From NCBI GenBank assembly GCA_036721215.1, contig DAIMLM010000001.1, positions 310,001-374,000 on the forward strand: 64,000 bases of DNA, in the 5' to 3' direction. The translations under genes were made by a program, and so were the position numbers. The notes beneath the pieces were generated by a model. The model saw only the letters and a program-made list of their open reading frames with translations. It was not told the origin of the DNA and did no database searches. The DNA comes from Rhodoluna sp036721215. GTDB taxonomy: Bacteria > Actinomycetota > Actinomycetes > Actinomycetales > Microbacteriaceae. Position 1 is the stretch's first letter. The number at the start of each line of letters is the position of its first letter. Shown one piece after another: positions 49,658 to 57,479 of this stretch.

Positions 49658-51163
49658 ATGGCCCAGCCAGACCCCTTTGGCCTAGTTGGTCTGACCTACG
49701 ATGACGTCCTTCTTCTCCCTGGCGAATCTGACGTGGTTCCATCTCAGGTAAACACCAAAACCAAGGTCACCAAAAGAGTAGAAATCAACATCCCACTGCT
49801 GTCTTCTGCCATGGACACCGTTACCGAGGCAAGGCTGGCAATTGCCATGGCCAGGCAGGGCGGAATTGGGGTTTTGCACCGCAACCTTTCTCTGGAAGAC
49901 CAGGCCAGCCAGGTAGACCTAGTAAAGAGGTCTGAGGCTGGAATGATCACCCACCCGGTAACCATCGGCCCACTAGCCACTATTCAAGAAGTCGATGACC
50001 TTTGTGGCAAGTTCCGAGTTTCGGGATTGCCAGTTATCGACGAGGACGGCCTACTGCTTGGCATCGTCACCAACCGTGACATGAGATTTGTTCTTGACGT
50101 GCAAAGAACCACAACCCTGGTCAAGGACGTCATGACCGCGATGCCACTTGTTACCGCTCCGGTTGGAATTGTTCCAGACAAAGCAATTGCAATTTTTGCG
50201 CAGCACCGCATTGAGAAGCTGCCACTTGTTGACGAGCAGGGAAAACTTCGCGGACTGATCACAGTCAAAGACTTTGACAAGAGCGAAAAGTATCCTCTGG
50301 CTTCAAAAGACTCAAGCGGCAGATTACTTGTTGCAGCCGCGGTTGGTGTTGGAACAGATGCTTGGGAAAGATCAATGGCACTTGTCGATGCAGGTGTTGA
50401 CATTTTGGTTGTTGACACCGCTCACGGTCACAACAAAGCCGTTTTGGAAATGGTCAAGAAACTTAAATCCGAACCGTTTGCAAAAAACGTTGACATCATT
50501 GGTGGCAACGTGGCAACTCGCGAGGGTGCCCAGGCACTTGTTGACGCTGGAGTTGACGGAGTCAAGGTCGGAGTTGGACCAGGTTCGATTTGCACAACGC
50601 GCGTTGTTGCTGGTGTTGGCGTTCCGCAAATCACCGCCGTCTACCAGGCAAGTCTTGCTTGCAAGCCAGCCGGAGTTCCGGTTATTGCAGATGGCGGATT
50701 GCAGTTCTCGGGAGATATTCCAAAGGCCCTGGTTGCAGGCGCAAACGCCGTAATGATTGGTTCTTTGCTTGCTGGTACCGACGAGGCTCCAGGGGAGATC
50801 ACCTTCGTTGGCGGCAAGCAATACAAGACGTATAGAGGTATGGGTTCCCTTGGAGCTATGCAGTCCAGAGGCGAAGCCAGGAGCTACTCGAAAGACCGCT
50901 ACTTCCAAGATGACGTGCTTCGTGAAGACAAGCTTGTCCCAGAGGGCATCGAGGGTCAGGTCCCTTACCGCGGTTCGGTGGCTTCGGTTACCCACCAGCT
51001 CATCGGAGGGCTCAGGGCATCAATGGGATATGTTGGCGGAGGCACAATCCCTGAGCTTCAGCAAAAAGGAAAGTTCGTTCGCATCACCGCAGCGGGGCTC
51101 AAAGAGTCACACCCGCACGATGTTCAGATGACTATTGAAGCCCCCAACTACGGAACTCGCTAG
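49658..51163 (+). CDS. guaB: Inosine-5'-monophosphate dehydrogenase
   Basis: Oxidises IMP to XMP, the rate-limiting step to GMP. 501 aa. Catalytic Cys312 in GPGSICTTRVV; two CBS domains at about 96-215 (TIQEVDDL...LGIVTNRDMRF...); flap with GMGSLGAM and the RYFQDD region. XMP is then aminated by GuaA at 57.5 kb. Confidence 0.97.
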   Translation: MAQPDPFGLVGLTYDDVLLLPGESDVVPSQVNTKTKVTKRVEINIPLLSSAMDTVTEARLAIAMARQGGIGVLHRNLSLEDQASQVDLVKRSEAGMITHPVTIGPLATIQEVDDLCGKFRVSGLPVIDEDGLLLGIVTNRDMRFVLDVQRTTTLVKDVMTAMPLVTAPVGIVPDKAIAIFAQHRIEKLPLVDEQGKLRGLITVKDFDKSEKYPLASKDSSGRLLVAAAVGVGTDAWERSMALVDAGVDILVVDTAHGHNKAVLEMVKKLKSEPFAKNVDIIGGNVATREGAQALVDAGVDGVKVGVGPGSICTTRVVAGVGVPQITAVYQASLACKPAGVPVIADGGLQFSGDIPKALVAGANAVMIGSLLAGTDEAPGEITFVGGKQYKTYRGMGSLGAMQSRGEARSYSKDRYFQDDVLREDKLVPEGIEGQVPYRGSVASVTHQLIGGLRASMGYVGGGTIPELQQKGKFVRITAAGLKESHPHDVQMTIEAPNYGTR

Positions 51164-51174
51164 GAGAAATCTTC

Positions 51175-52296
51175 ATGACCGAAATTGAAATCGGCAGAAA
51201 CAAGCGCGCCAAGAGCGCTTATGCCTTCGATGACATCGCGATTGTCCCAACTAGGCGAACCCGTGACCCCAAAGATGTTTCAACCGCTTGGTCAATTGAT
51301 GCCTACCAATTTTCAATGCCGATTCTGGCAGCACCAATGGACTCCGTTGTTTCACCGGAAACTGCTATTGAAATTGGAAAACTCGGTGGAGTTGGAGTTT
51401 TAGATCTCGAAGGTCTTTGGACCAGGTATGACAAACCAGAAAAACTTCTTGAGGAAATCTCCAAGCTAAAAGATTCTGAAGCAACTGCAAGAATGCAGCA
51501 GATTTATGCCGAGCCAATCAAGCCAGAGCTAATTCGCGATCGCATCGCGCAGATCCGCGCGGGCGGAGTGACAGTGTCAGCAGCCCTTTCACCGCAGCGC
51601 ACCGCGCAGTTCAGCGATGTGGTTTTGAAGGCCGGAGTTGACCTGTTTGTGATTCGCGGCAACACTGTTTCGGCAGAGCACGTTGCCAAAGATTCTGAAC
51701 CATTGAATCTAAAGAAGTTCATCTACGAACTTGACGTTCCAGTAATCGTTGGAGGAGTAGCAAACTACACCGCAGCCCTGCACCTAATGCGCACTGGTGC
51801 AGCTGGGGTCCTGGTTGGCTTTGGTGGCGGTGCCGCCTCCACAACCCGCGCCGTACTTGGCATCCATGCCCCAATGGCTACTGCTGTAGCTGATGTGGCT
51901 GGGGCTAGGCGCGACTACATGGACGAGTCCGGTGGCCGCTATGTTCACGTTATTGCCGATGGCGGACTGGGAACCTCGGGAGATATCGTCAAGGCAATTG
52001 CTTGCGGAGCAGATGCCGTGATGATCGGATCAATTCTTGCCCGTTCGACTGATGCTCCAGGTCGCGGTTGGCACTGGGGCCAAGAGGCTTTCCACGCGGA
52101 ACTTCCTCGAGGCCACCGCGTGCGCGTTGAGCAAACTGGATCACTCAAGCAGATTCTTACCGGACCTTCTTCTTCAGCCGATGGGGCATCCAACATTGTT
52201 GGTGCTCTTGCTAGATCTATGGCAACTACTGGTTATTCAGATCTAAAAGAATTCCAGCGCGTTGAAGTTGTAATTGCTCCTTACGTAAAGAGCTAA
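51175..52296 (+). CDS. guaB3: GuaB3-type IMP dehydrogenase-like protein
   Basis: 373 aa IMPDH/GMP reductase-fold barrel without CBS domains. The loop that carries the catalytic Cys in GuaB reads GFGGGAASTTR here, so Ser222 stands in the Cys position and the enzyme cannot form the usual thioimidate. This is a regular trait of the actinobacterial GuaB3 family, adjacent to guaB, whose function is unknown. Eleven bases after guaB, with AGGAGAAATCTTC, and a one-base overlap with the SURF1-like gene. Confidence 0.93.
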   Translation: MTEIEIGRNKRAKSAYAFDDIAIVPTRRTRDPKDVSTAWSIDAYQFSMPILAAPMDSVVSPETAIEIGKLGGVGVLDLEGLWTRYDKPEKLLEEISKLKDSEATARMQQIYAEPIKPELIRDRIAQIRAGGVTVSAALSPQRTAQFSDVVLKAGVDLFVIRGNTVSAEHVAKDSEPLNLKKFIYELDVPVIVGGVANYTAALHLMRTGAAGVLVGFGGGAASTTRAVLGIHAPMATAVADVAGARRDYMDESGGRYVHVIADGGLGTSGDIVKAIACGADAVMIGSILARSTDAPGRGWHWGQEAFHAELPRGHRVRVEQTGSLKQILTGPSSSADGASNIVGALARSMATTGYSDLKEFQRVEVVIAPYVKS

Positions 52297-53081
52297 TGAC
52301 TAACCCAACCTGGTCTCAGGTCGCTAGAAGACCCAAATGGATTTTTGGATTATTCCTAGCGCTTGCGATTGCGGCAGTATTCGCTCTACTGGGTCAGTGG
52401 CAATTAGAGAGATCTTTCACTGAAGTTGAATCAGAGGATTTATCTCAAGCACCACTAGTTCTGATTGATTCAGAAAAACCCGGAGCGCCACTTACTGCAA
52501 TAGCTGCCAACAAAAGAGTCAAAGCGGAGCTAATGCTTGACACCCAAAATGTTTTCATTGTTGCCAATCGCTTACAGCGCACAAACGATGAAGTGATCTC
52601 GGGATATTGGGTCATTGCAAATGCTGGTGTGCTGCTAGAAGACGGTGACTCAACCGCAAGCTTGAGTGTTGGGATTGGTTTTGCCGAGAGTCTCTCGTTA
52701 GCAGAAACCGCAAGAGCGGAATTGATGGAATCAATTCAACCTCAGGCTTTTTTGGAACAGACCGGAAGATATCTTCAAACTGAGGGACCAGTTGCTCTGG
52801 CAGATCCAGACAAGCCCTACTTACTGGAAAGCTTCTCGCTGGCTCAACTGGTGAACCTATATAAAGGAGCTGGAGCTCAGAGCCTTGCTGGATTTATGGT
52901 TCTGGACTCCGAACCAGGCTTTGGACTAGAGACAATTGTGATTGCTCAGCCCGAAGCGGGCACCCAGGTGAACTGGCTGACTCTGTTTTATGCCCTCGAA
53001 TGGGCCTTATTTGCTGGATTTGCGGTGTTTTTGTGGTGGCGGCTGGTCGAAGACGCCCGGATCCGAGAGCTACAAGGCTAG
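52296..53081 (+). CDS. SURF1-like cytochrome oxidase assembly protein
   Basis: 261 aa. First helix at about 13-34 follows the SURF1 motif RRPKWIFG and is followed by LGQWQLERS; a second helix lies at about 229-250. Residues between (with GYWVIANAG and a long extracytoplasmic loop) match the SURF1 topology. In other bacteria SURF1 helps insert heme a into cytochrome c oxidase. The sequence is diverged from classical SURF1. Coupled to guaB3 by TAATG. Confidence 0.85.
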   Translation: MTNPTWSQVARRPKWIFGLFLALAIAAVFALLGQWQLERSFTEVESEDLSQAPLVLIDSEKPGAPLTAIAANKRVKAELMLDTQNVFIVANRLQRTNDEVISGYWVIANAGVLLEDGDSTASLSVGIGFAESLSLAETARAELMESIQPQAFLEQTGRYLQTEGPVALADPDKPYLLESFSLAQLVNLYKGAGAQSLAGFMVLDSEPGFGLETIVIAQPEAGTQVNWLTLFYALEWALFAGFAVFLWWRLVEDARIRELQG

Positions 53082-53095
53082 TTTTTCTAGCTTTT
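53074..53095 (+). terminator. Weak terminator after the SURF1-like gene
   Basis: AAGGCTAG and CTAGCTTT pair (one G.U) around TTTTT, followed by TTGAGTCCTTTTTT. It overlaps the stop codon. Confidence 0.4.
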
Positions 53096-53153
53096 GAGTC
53101 CTTTTTTGCCTGTTTCTGGTATTTTGGGCCAAATTATCTGCTAGTTTTTTCCT

Positions 53154-53185
53154 CAATCAGTCAGAAAACTACACAATCAGGCAGA
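53154..53185 (+). repeat. Direct repeat upstream of the DeoR regulator
   Basis: CAATCAGTCAGA (53154-53165) and CAATCAGGCAGA (53174-53185), 11 of 12 identical, start exactly 20 bases apart (about two helical turns). They lie 17 bases before the deoR ATG and could be an autoregulatory operator. Confidence 0.45.
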
Positions 53186-53201
53186 TTCGGACAGGAACCA
53201 A

Positions 53202-53960
53202 ATGCTCGCTGAGGAGCGCAGGCTTCGACTCATTGAATGGTCGAACAAGGACGGACGCATAGACGCGCTCGATGCCTCCGGCAAGCTCAACGTCGCAGTC
53301 GAGACAGTCCGCAGAGATCTAGATATTCTTCAAAGGCGCGGACTCCTGCGTCGAGTTCACGGCGGAGCAATATCTGCTGGTCGCCTTTCACATGAATTCA
53401 CTTTCCCAGAACGCAAAAACCGCAACCCGGAACAAAAAGCTCGCATTGCTCAAATTGCTGCACAGTACCTTCCCGAAGAAGGTTGCATTTTTGTTGACGG
53501 TGGAACCACGACAGAATTTCTAGCTGATTCACTTCGCAATAAACCACAACTGATGGTTGTTACCAACAGCCTTACTCTTGCTTCCGTTCTTGGAGAGTCT
53601 GCGACTCAGGTTTATCTCCTAGGTGGTCGCATCAGACCAACAACACTTAGCTCGATTGGATCAAAGACCGTTGAAGATCTAAAAAGCTATCGAGCACAGA
53701 TTGCTTTCCTTGGAACAAATGGAATCGACATCAACTACGGATTTTCAACTGTTGACCCAGACGAAGCCGCAGTAAAGAAAGCGATGATTGAGCACGCTAA
53801 CGAGACGATAGTTCTCGCTGACAATTCAAAGTTTGGCTCCAGCTACTCTGCTCTTTTTGCAAACTTTAAAAACATTGACCGAGTAGTTACCGACGTGGAC
53901 GCAGATCGACTTCACGTTGAGAAACTTACTTCCCAAGGAATTGAGGTGGATCTAGCATGA
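53202..53960 (+). CDS. DeoR/GlpR family transcriptional regulator
   Basis: 252 aa. N-terminal helix-turn-helix (EERRLRLIEWSNKDGRIDALDASGKLNVAVETVRRDLDILQRRG, the DeoR signature) followed by the ISOCOT-fold sugar-phosphate sensor (FVDGGTTTEFLADSL, LLGGRIRPTTLSSIG, FLGTNGID). It directly precedes the mannitol-type PTS genes and probably represses them in response to a phosphorylated sugar or polyol. RBS ACAGGAACC. Confidence 0.93.
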   Translation: MLAEERRLRLIEWSNKDGRIDALDASGKLNVAVETVRRDLDILQRRGLLRRVHGGAISAGRLSHEFTFPERKNRNPEQKARIAQIAAQYLPEEGCIFVDGGTTTEFLADSLRNKPQLMVVTNSLTLASVLGESATQVYLLGGRIRPTTLSSIGSKTVEDLKSYRAQIAFLGTNGIDINYGFSTVDPDEAAVKKAMIEHANETIVLADNSKFGSSYSALFANFKNIDRVVTDVDADRLHVEKLTSQGIEVDLA

Positions 53961-54091
53961 CTAGAACCATCGGCAAAAAAGCTTCAAACGCTCGAGCGTT
54001 TGAAGGGGCTAACCCAAACGGCAAAAAGAAACTTTTTGCCGGGAGGTTTGGTCAGAGTGCAACTCAACCCAAAGAAACTACAGAGAGGTAG
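53957..54091 (+). CDS. Small 44-aa ORF between the regulator and the PTS permease
   Basis: ATG overlaps the DeoR stop (ATGA); GAGGTGG lies six to eight bases upstream, an excellent ribosome site. The product, starting MTRTIGKKASNARAFEG and ending TQPKETTER, is cationic (many Lys/Arg), has no hydrophobic helix and no family I recognise. It ends eight bases before the PTS IIC start, filling the gap in the manner of a real operon gene. Its DNA also carries a 24-bp palindrome and a bulged hairpin, so the alternative is that it is a control region that happens to be open. Confidence 0.5.
   Translation: MTRTIGKKASNARAFEGANPNGKKKLFAGRFGQSATQPKETTER
53982..54005. repeat. 24-bp perfect palindrome
   Basis: Half-site CTTCAAACGCTC followed by its exact reverse complement. 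It lies inside the small ORF and 95 bases before the PTS IIC start. A symmetric operator for a dimeric regulator, or as RNA a long hairpin. Confidence 0.75.
54014..54051 (+). other. Bulged stem-loop upstream of the PTS IIC gene
   Basis: CCAAAC/GTTTGG (54014-54019 and 54046-54051) plus GGCAAAAAG/CTTTTTGCC (54020-54028 and 54032-54040) form 15 pairs with an AAA loop; a GGGAG bulge (54041-54045) interrupts the 3' side. No T run follows. Possibly an RNA element that controls PTS translation. Confidence 0.5.
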
Positions 54092-54099
54092 TCGACTAA

Positions 54100-55206
54100 A
54101 TGAGTAGTTATATTCCAAGCGGAACAGGCACCCAAACCGGGTGGCGCGCCGCAGTTCAGAAGCTGGGTGGAAACCTTGCGGGAATGGTGATTCCAAACAT
54201 TGGAGCCTTCATTGCCTGGGGTTTGCTAACAGCTCTGTTTATTCCAACCGGATGGATTCCTAACGAGGAGCTTTCCAAGATGGTTGGTCCTATGATCATC
54301 AACTTGCTACCAATTTTGATTGCCTACACAGGTGGTCGTATGGTGCACGGTCAGCGTGGTGCCGTTATCGGTGCCGTTGCAACCGTTGGTGTAATCGTTG
54401 GATCAACAATTCCTATGTTCCTTGGTGCCATGCTTATGGGACCTTTGGCAGCATGGGTTCTAAAGAAGATCGACGCTGTACTTGACCCAGTAACCCCTGC
54501 TGGCTTTGAGATGCTGATTGGAAACTTCAGCCTCGGAATCACAGGTCTACTAGCAGCTATCGGTGGATTCCTAGGAATCGGCCCAGCTGTAACCGCAATC
54601 TCAAATGTCTTGGGTGCGGGAGTTAAGTTCCTAGTCGACAGTTCATTGCTACCACTTGCTTCATTGCTTGTGGAGCCAGCTAAGGTACTGTTCCTAAACA
54701 ACGCAATTAACTTTGGAGTTTTGGCTCCACTGGGTGTTGTTGAGGCTGCCGAAACTGGCAAGTCAATCGCATTCATGATCGAAACCAACCCTGGTCCTGG
54801 ACTTGGAATCTTGCTAGCTTTCTGGCTTGCAGGTCCTCAGGTTCTTCGCGGATCAGTACCTGGTTCAATCGTTATCCACTTCCTTGGTGGAATCCACGAG
54901 ATCTACTTCCCTTACGTACTACTAAAGCCAAAGATGATTTTGGCAGCTATCGCTGGTGGTGCTACTGGAGTGGGAACATTCATGGTTACTGGAGCTGGAC
55001 TGGTAGCAACACCATCACCAGGTTCAATCTTCGCTTGGCTAGCAGTTACCCCTCCGGGAAACCACCTGGGAGTAATTTTGGGAATCACCCTTGCAACAGC
55101 AGCATCATTTGCTGTTGGTTGGGTATTGCTAAAAACTGGCAAGCAGGATGACTACGCAGACCTAGCTGGAGCACAGGCTAAGTCCAAGAAGATGAAGAAC
55201 GGCTAA
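54100..55206 (+). CDS. mtlA: PTS mannitol-type permease, IIC component
   Basis: 368 aa membrane component, C domain only, whereas E. coli MtlA is a IICBA fusion. Eight or so hydrophobic helices; GGNLAGMVIPNIGAFIAWGLLTALF at the start and the substrate-site block HFLGGIHEIYFPYVLLKPK are characteristic of mannitol IIC. It imports mannitol or a related polyol, phosphorylating it with IIB/IIA. RBS GAGAGG, 11 bases upstream. Confidence 0.94.
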   Translation: MSSYIPSGTGTQTGWRAAVQKLGGNLAGMVIPNIGAFIAWGLLTALFIPTGWIPNEELSKMVGPMIINLLPILIAYTGGRMVHGQRGAVIGAVATVGVIVGSTIPMFLGAMLMGPLAAWVLKKIDAVLDPVTPAGFEMLIGNFSLGITGLLAAIGGFLGIGPAVTAISNVLGAGVKFLVDSSLLPLASLLVEPAKVLFLNNAINFGVLAPLGVVEAAETGKSIAFMIETNPGPGLGILLAFWLAGPQVLRGSVPGSIVIHFLGGIHEIYFPYVLLKPKMILAAIAGGATGVGTFMVTGAGLVATPSPGSIFAWLAVTPPGNHLGVILGITLATAASFAVGWVLLKTGKQDDYADLAGAQAKSKKMKNG

Positions 55207-55212
55207 TTAGCC

Positions 55213-55527
55213 ATGACTTCAATTTCCGGAGCTAAAGTCAAGCGATTAGTAATCGCTTGCGAAGCCGGCATGGGCTCGAGTGTCATGATTGCCAAGCAAT
55301 TGGCCAAGGCACTTAAAGAACATGACGTAGTCGTGACTCACTCACCCGTAAATCAACTCGAAGACGAAAACCCAGATTTGGTTTTGTGTCATCGAGGATT
55401 GGGTCAGCGGGCCAAACAGGCAATGCCAAACACCCCTGTTGTGGTGTTCGACATGTTCCTGGGTGACCCAAGGATCCAGAGTGTAGTCAACGCAATAATG
55501 GAGGGCGAACTCATTTCAGATGAGTAG
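55213..55527 (+). CDS. PTS mannitol-type IIB component
   Basis: 104 aa. Phosphocysteine Cys16 in VIACEAGMGSSVMIAKQL, the P-loop-like IIB signature. Passes phosphate from IIA to the sugar on IIC. Six bases after the IIC gene and eight-base overlap with IIA. Confidence 0.93.
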   Translation: MTSISGAKVKRLVIACEAGMGSSVMIAKQLAKALKEHDVVVTHSPVNQLEDENPDLVLCHRGLGQRAKQAMPNTPVVVFDMFLGDPRIQSVVNAIMEGELISDE

Positions 55528-55945
55528 CCTTCTTGCTTTGGCCGGAATCCGTATAGACGCCACGGCCTCCTCGCAAGAGGAGGCCGTGCGCCTGTGCGGT
55601 TCGGTCTTACAAGAACTCGGTGCCGTTGGCCCTGAGTATCTGGACGCGATGGTGACCAGAGAAAAGATTATTTCTTCCTACATGGGAGAAGGAGTTGCTC
55701 TGCCACATGGCACGGATGACTCAAGAAAGTATGTGAACTTTACCCAGTTGGTATTTGTGAGATTTGCAAATCCTGTGGACTGGGAAGGTGAGAAGGTAAA
55801 GCTCTGCATCGGCATAGCTGCCAAGGGGGATGAACACGGTGAGCTGCTTGGAAACCTGGCAGACAAACTACTCGATGAGATCTCATACAGCACACTCATG
55901 AACTCCTCTTCAGAGCAAGAAATATTGGATTTACTAAACGCTTAG
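55520..55945 (+). CDS. mtlF: PTS mannitol-type IIA component
   Basis: 141 aa. Active His63 in GEGVALPHGTDDSRKYV, the mannitol/fructose IIA signature. Receives phosphate from HPr (ptsH at 40.7 kb). Starts within the end of the IIB gene. Confidence 0.93.
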   Translation: MSSLLALAGIRIDATASSQEEAVRLCGSVLQELGAVGPEYLDAMVTREKIISSYMGEGVALPHGTDDSRKYVNFTQLVFVRFANPVDWEGEKVKLCIGIAAKGDEHGELLGNLADKLLDEISYSTLMNSSSEQEILDLLNA

Positions 55946-55958
55946 AAAGGCAATTGAA

Positions 55959-57005
55959 GTGAAGGCAGCAATTTACCGGGGACCGCAGGATCTTAAAGTT
56001 GAGCAGGTAGAAGAGCCAACTGCTGGATCCAAGGAAGTAAAGCTTCGCATTCACGCCTGTGCTACCTGTGGCACCGACGCCAAAATTTTCAACCACGGGC
56101 ATCCGCGCCTAGAGCCACCACAAATCATCGGCCACGAAATTGCTGGTGAAGTTGTTGAAGTTGGCAGCGAAGTAACTTCCGTCAAGGTCGGCGACCGTGT
56201 TCAGGTGATTGCTGCTATTCCTTGTGGCAAGTGCTGGGCCTGTCTTGCTGGCAAGATGACAATCTGCCCCAATCAACTTTCTATGGGATATCAGTTCCCG
56301 GGCGGATTCGCCGAATTCCTGATCGTTCCCGATGAGGTAATTCGCGTAGATGGACTAAACCATATTCCTGACAGCGTTACCTACGAGGAAGCTTCGGTAG
56401 TTGAACCTTTGGCTTGCGTATTGAACGCTCAGGAACTTGTTCGAGTTGGCGCAGGGGATGAAGTTTTGGTTATGGGTGCTGGACCAATAGGCTGCCTGCA
56501 CGTTCGACTTGCTAGAGCACTGGGTGCCAAAAAGGTTTTCCTAGCCGACATCAACGGATCAAGACTCAAGCTTTCGGCTGATGTTGTAAAGCCAGATCGC
56601 GCAATCGACATGTCCACCGAGGACCTAACGGAAATCATGAAAGCTGAAACTGATGGCAAAGGACCAAGTGTGATCATCACCGCTGCCCCTTCGGGTCAGG
56701 CTCAAGAGCAAGCTATTGAAATGGCCAGACCGGGCGGAAGAATTAGCTTTTTCGGAGGCTTACCAAAAGATAAGCCGATGATTCAAGTGGACTCGAATCT
56801 GGTTCACTACAAAGAGCTGATGCTCATGGGTGCTAATGGTTCTAGCCCTTCCCATAACCGACAGGCCCTAGAACTAATTGCTTCTGGCAAAGTGAAGGTG
56901 GCCGATCTAATCACTACGAGAGTGGGACTTGATGATGTGGTTAAGGGAATTGAGGCGGTCCTAAGCGGAGAAGCCATCAAAGTAGTGGTGCTCCCAAGCA
57001 AGTAA
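55959..57005 (+). CDS. Zinc-dependent MDR alcohol/polyol dehydrogenase
   Basis: 348 aa. Catalytic zinc site Cys37 with GHE at 58-60; structural zinc Cys89, 92, 95 and 103; nucleotide loop VMGAGPIGCLHVRLARALGAKKV. It resembles sorbitol/threonine-dehydrogenase-type MDR enzymes and would oxidise the polyol or polyol phosphate delivered by the PTS (for example mannitol-1-P or sorbitol-6-P); the specific substrate is inference. A classical MtlD is not present. GTG start, RBS GAAAGGCAATTGAA. Last gene of the PTS operon. Confidence 0.92.
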   Translation: MKAAIYRGPQDLKVEQVEEPTAGSKEVKLRIHACATCGTDAKIFNHGHPRLEPPQIIGHEIAGEVVEVGSEVTSVKVGDRVQVIAAIPCGKCWACLAGKMTICPNQLSMGYQFPGGFAEFLIVPDEVIRVDGLNHIPDSVTYEEASVVEPLACVLNAQELVRVGAGDEVLVMGAGPIGCLHVRLARALGAKKVFLADINGSRLKLSADVVKPDRAIDMSTEDLTEIMKAETDGKGPSVIITAAPSGQAQEQAIEMARPGGRISFFGGLPKDKPMIQVDSNLVHYKELMLMGANGSSPSHNRQALELIASGKVKVADLITTRVGLDDVVKGIEAVLSGEAIKVVVLPSK

Positions 57006-57008
57006 ACT
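57003..57008 (+). promoter_or_regulatory. -10 element of a leaderless DUF3817 gene
   Basis: TAAACT, overlapping the stop of the dehydrogenase gene, ends six bases before the ATG at 57015; no ribosome site. Same -10-N6-start layout as glmS and the rarD-like gene. Confidence 0.55.
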
Positions 57009-57014
57009 TGGGGT

Positions 57015-57479
57015 ATGTCCAGACCAATCCACCAGCTTCAGGTGCCAGCAATTCGGTCTGCTTTGAAGCTTTACAAGGTTTCGTCTTTTATTACTGGCAT
57101 CTTTTTACTTCTTCTTATGGCAACCTGGGCGCTTCGTCGCCTTGAGAACGTGAGCTTCGGTGCCCTTATTGGTTATGACTTGTGGATAGCAGGACCCAGC
57201 GGATTGCTAACGGCCGAGCCATATCTAAACGAGGGTGAAGGTATGCCAGAAACTGGCCTCAGCCTCACGGTGGCAATTTTGGTAGTTCACGGCTGGCTGT
57301 ATGTGTTGTACCTGTTTGCCGATTTCAGAGTGTGGACTCTCATGCGTTGGAGCTTTATGCGCTTTTTGATTATTGCCGCAGGTGGCGTAGTTCCATTTCT
57401 TTCCTTCTACACAGAAAAGTACTACGCGAAACTAGCCGAGAAGGAAATTGCTGATTCACTTTCGGGAGCAAAAAATTAG
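57015..57479 (+). CDS. DUF3817 family membrane protein
   Basis: 154 aa, about three to four hydrophobic segments (VSSFITGIFLLLLMATWAL, LTVAILVVHGWLYVLYLFADF, FMRFLIIAAGGVVPFLSFY regions). DUF3817 proteins are regularly encoded next to guaA in actinobacteria; function unknown. The stop (ATTAG) overlaps the probable guaA start. Probably leaderless. Confidence 0.88.
   Translation: MSRPIHQLQVPAIRSALKLYKVSSFITGIFLLLLMATWALRRLENVSFGALIGYDLWIAGPSGLLTAEPYLNEGEGMPETGLSLTVAILVVHGWLYVLYLFADFRVWTLMRWSFMRFLIIAAGGVVPFLSFYTEKYYAKLAEKEIADSLSGAKN

Noticed and set aside
50372..50995. 207-aa minus-strand ORF inside guaB
   Set aside because: Shadow of the biased codon use of guaB; no ribosome site and no recognisable domain.
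54019..54041. Intrinsic terminator between the DeoR gene and the PTS permease
   Set aside because: The hairpin is strong but is followed by GGGAGGTTTGG rather than a T run.
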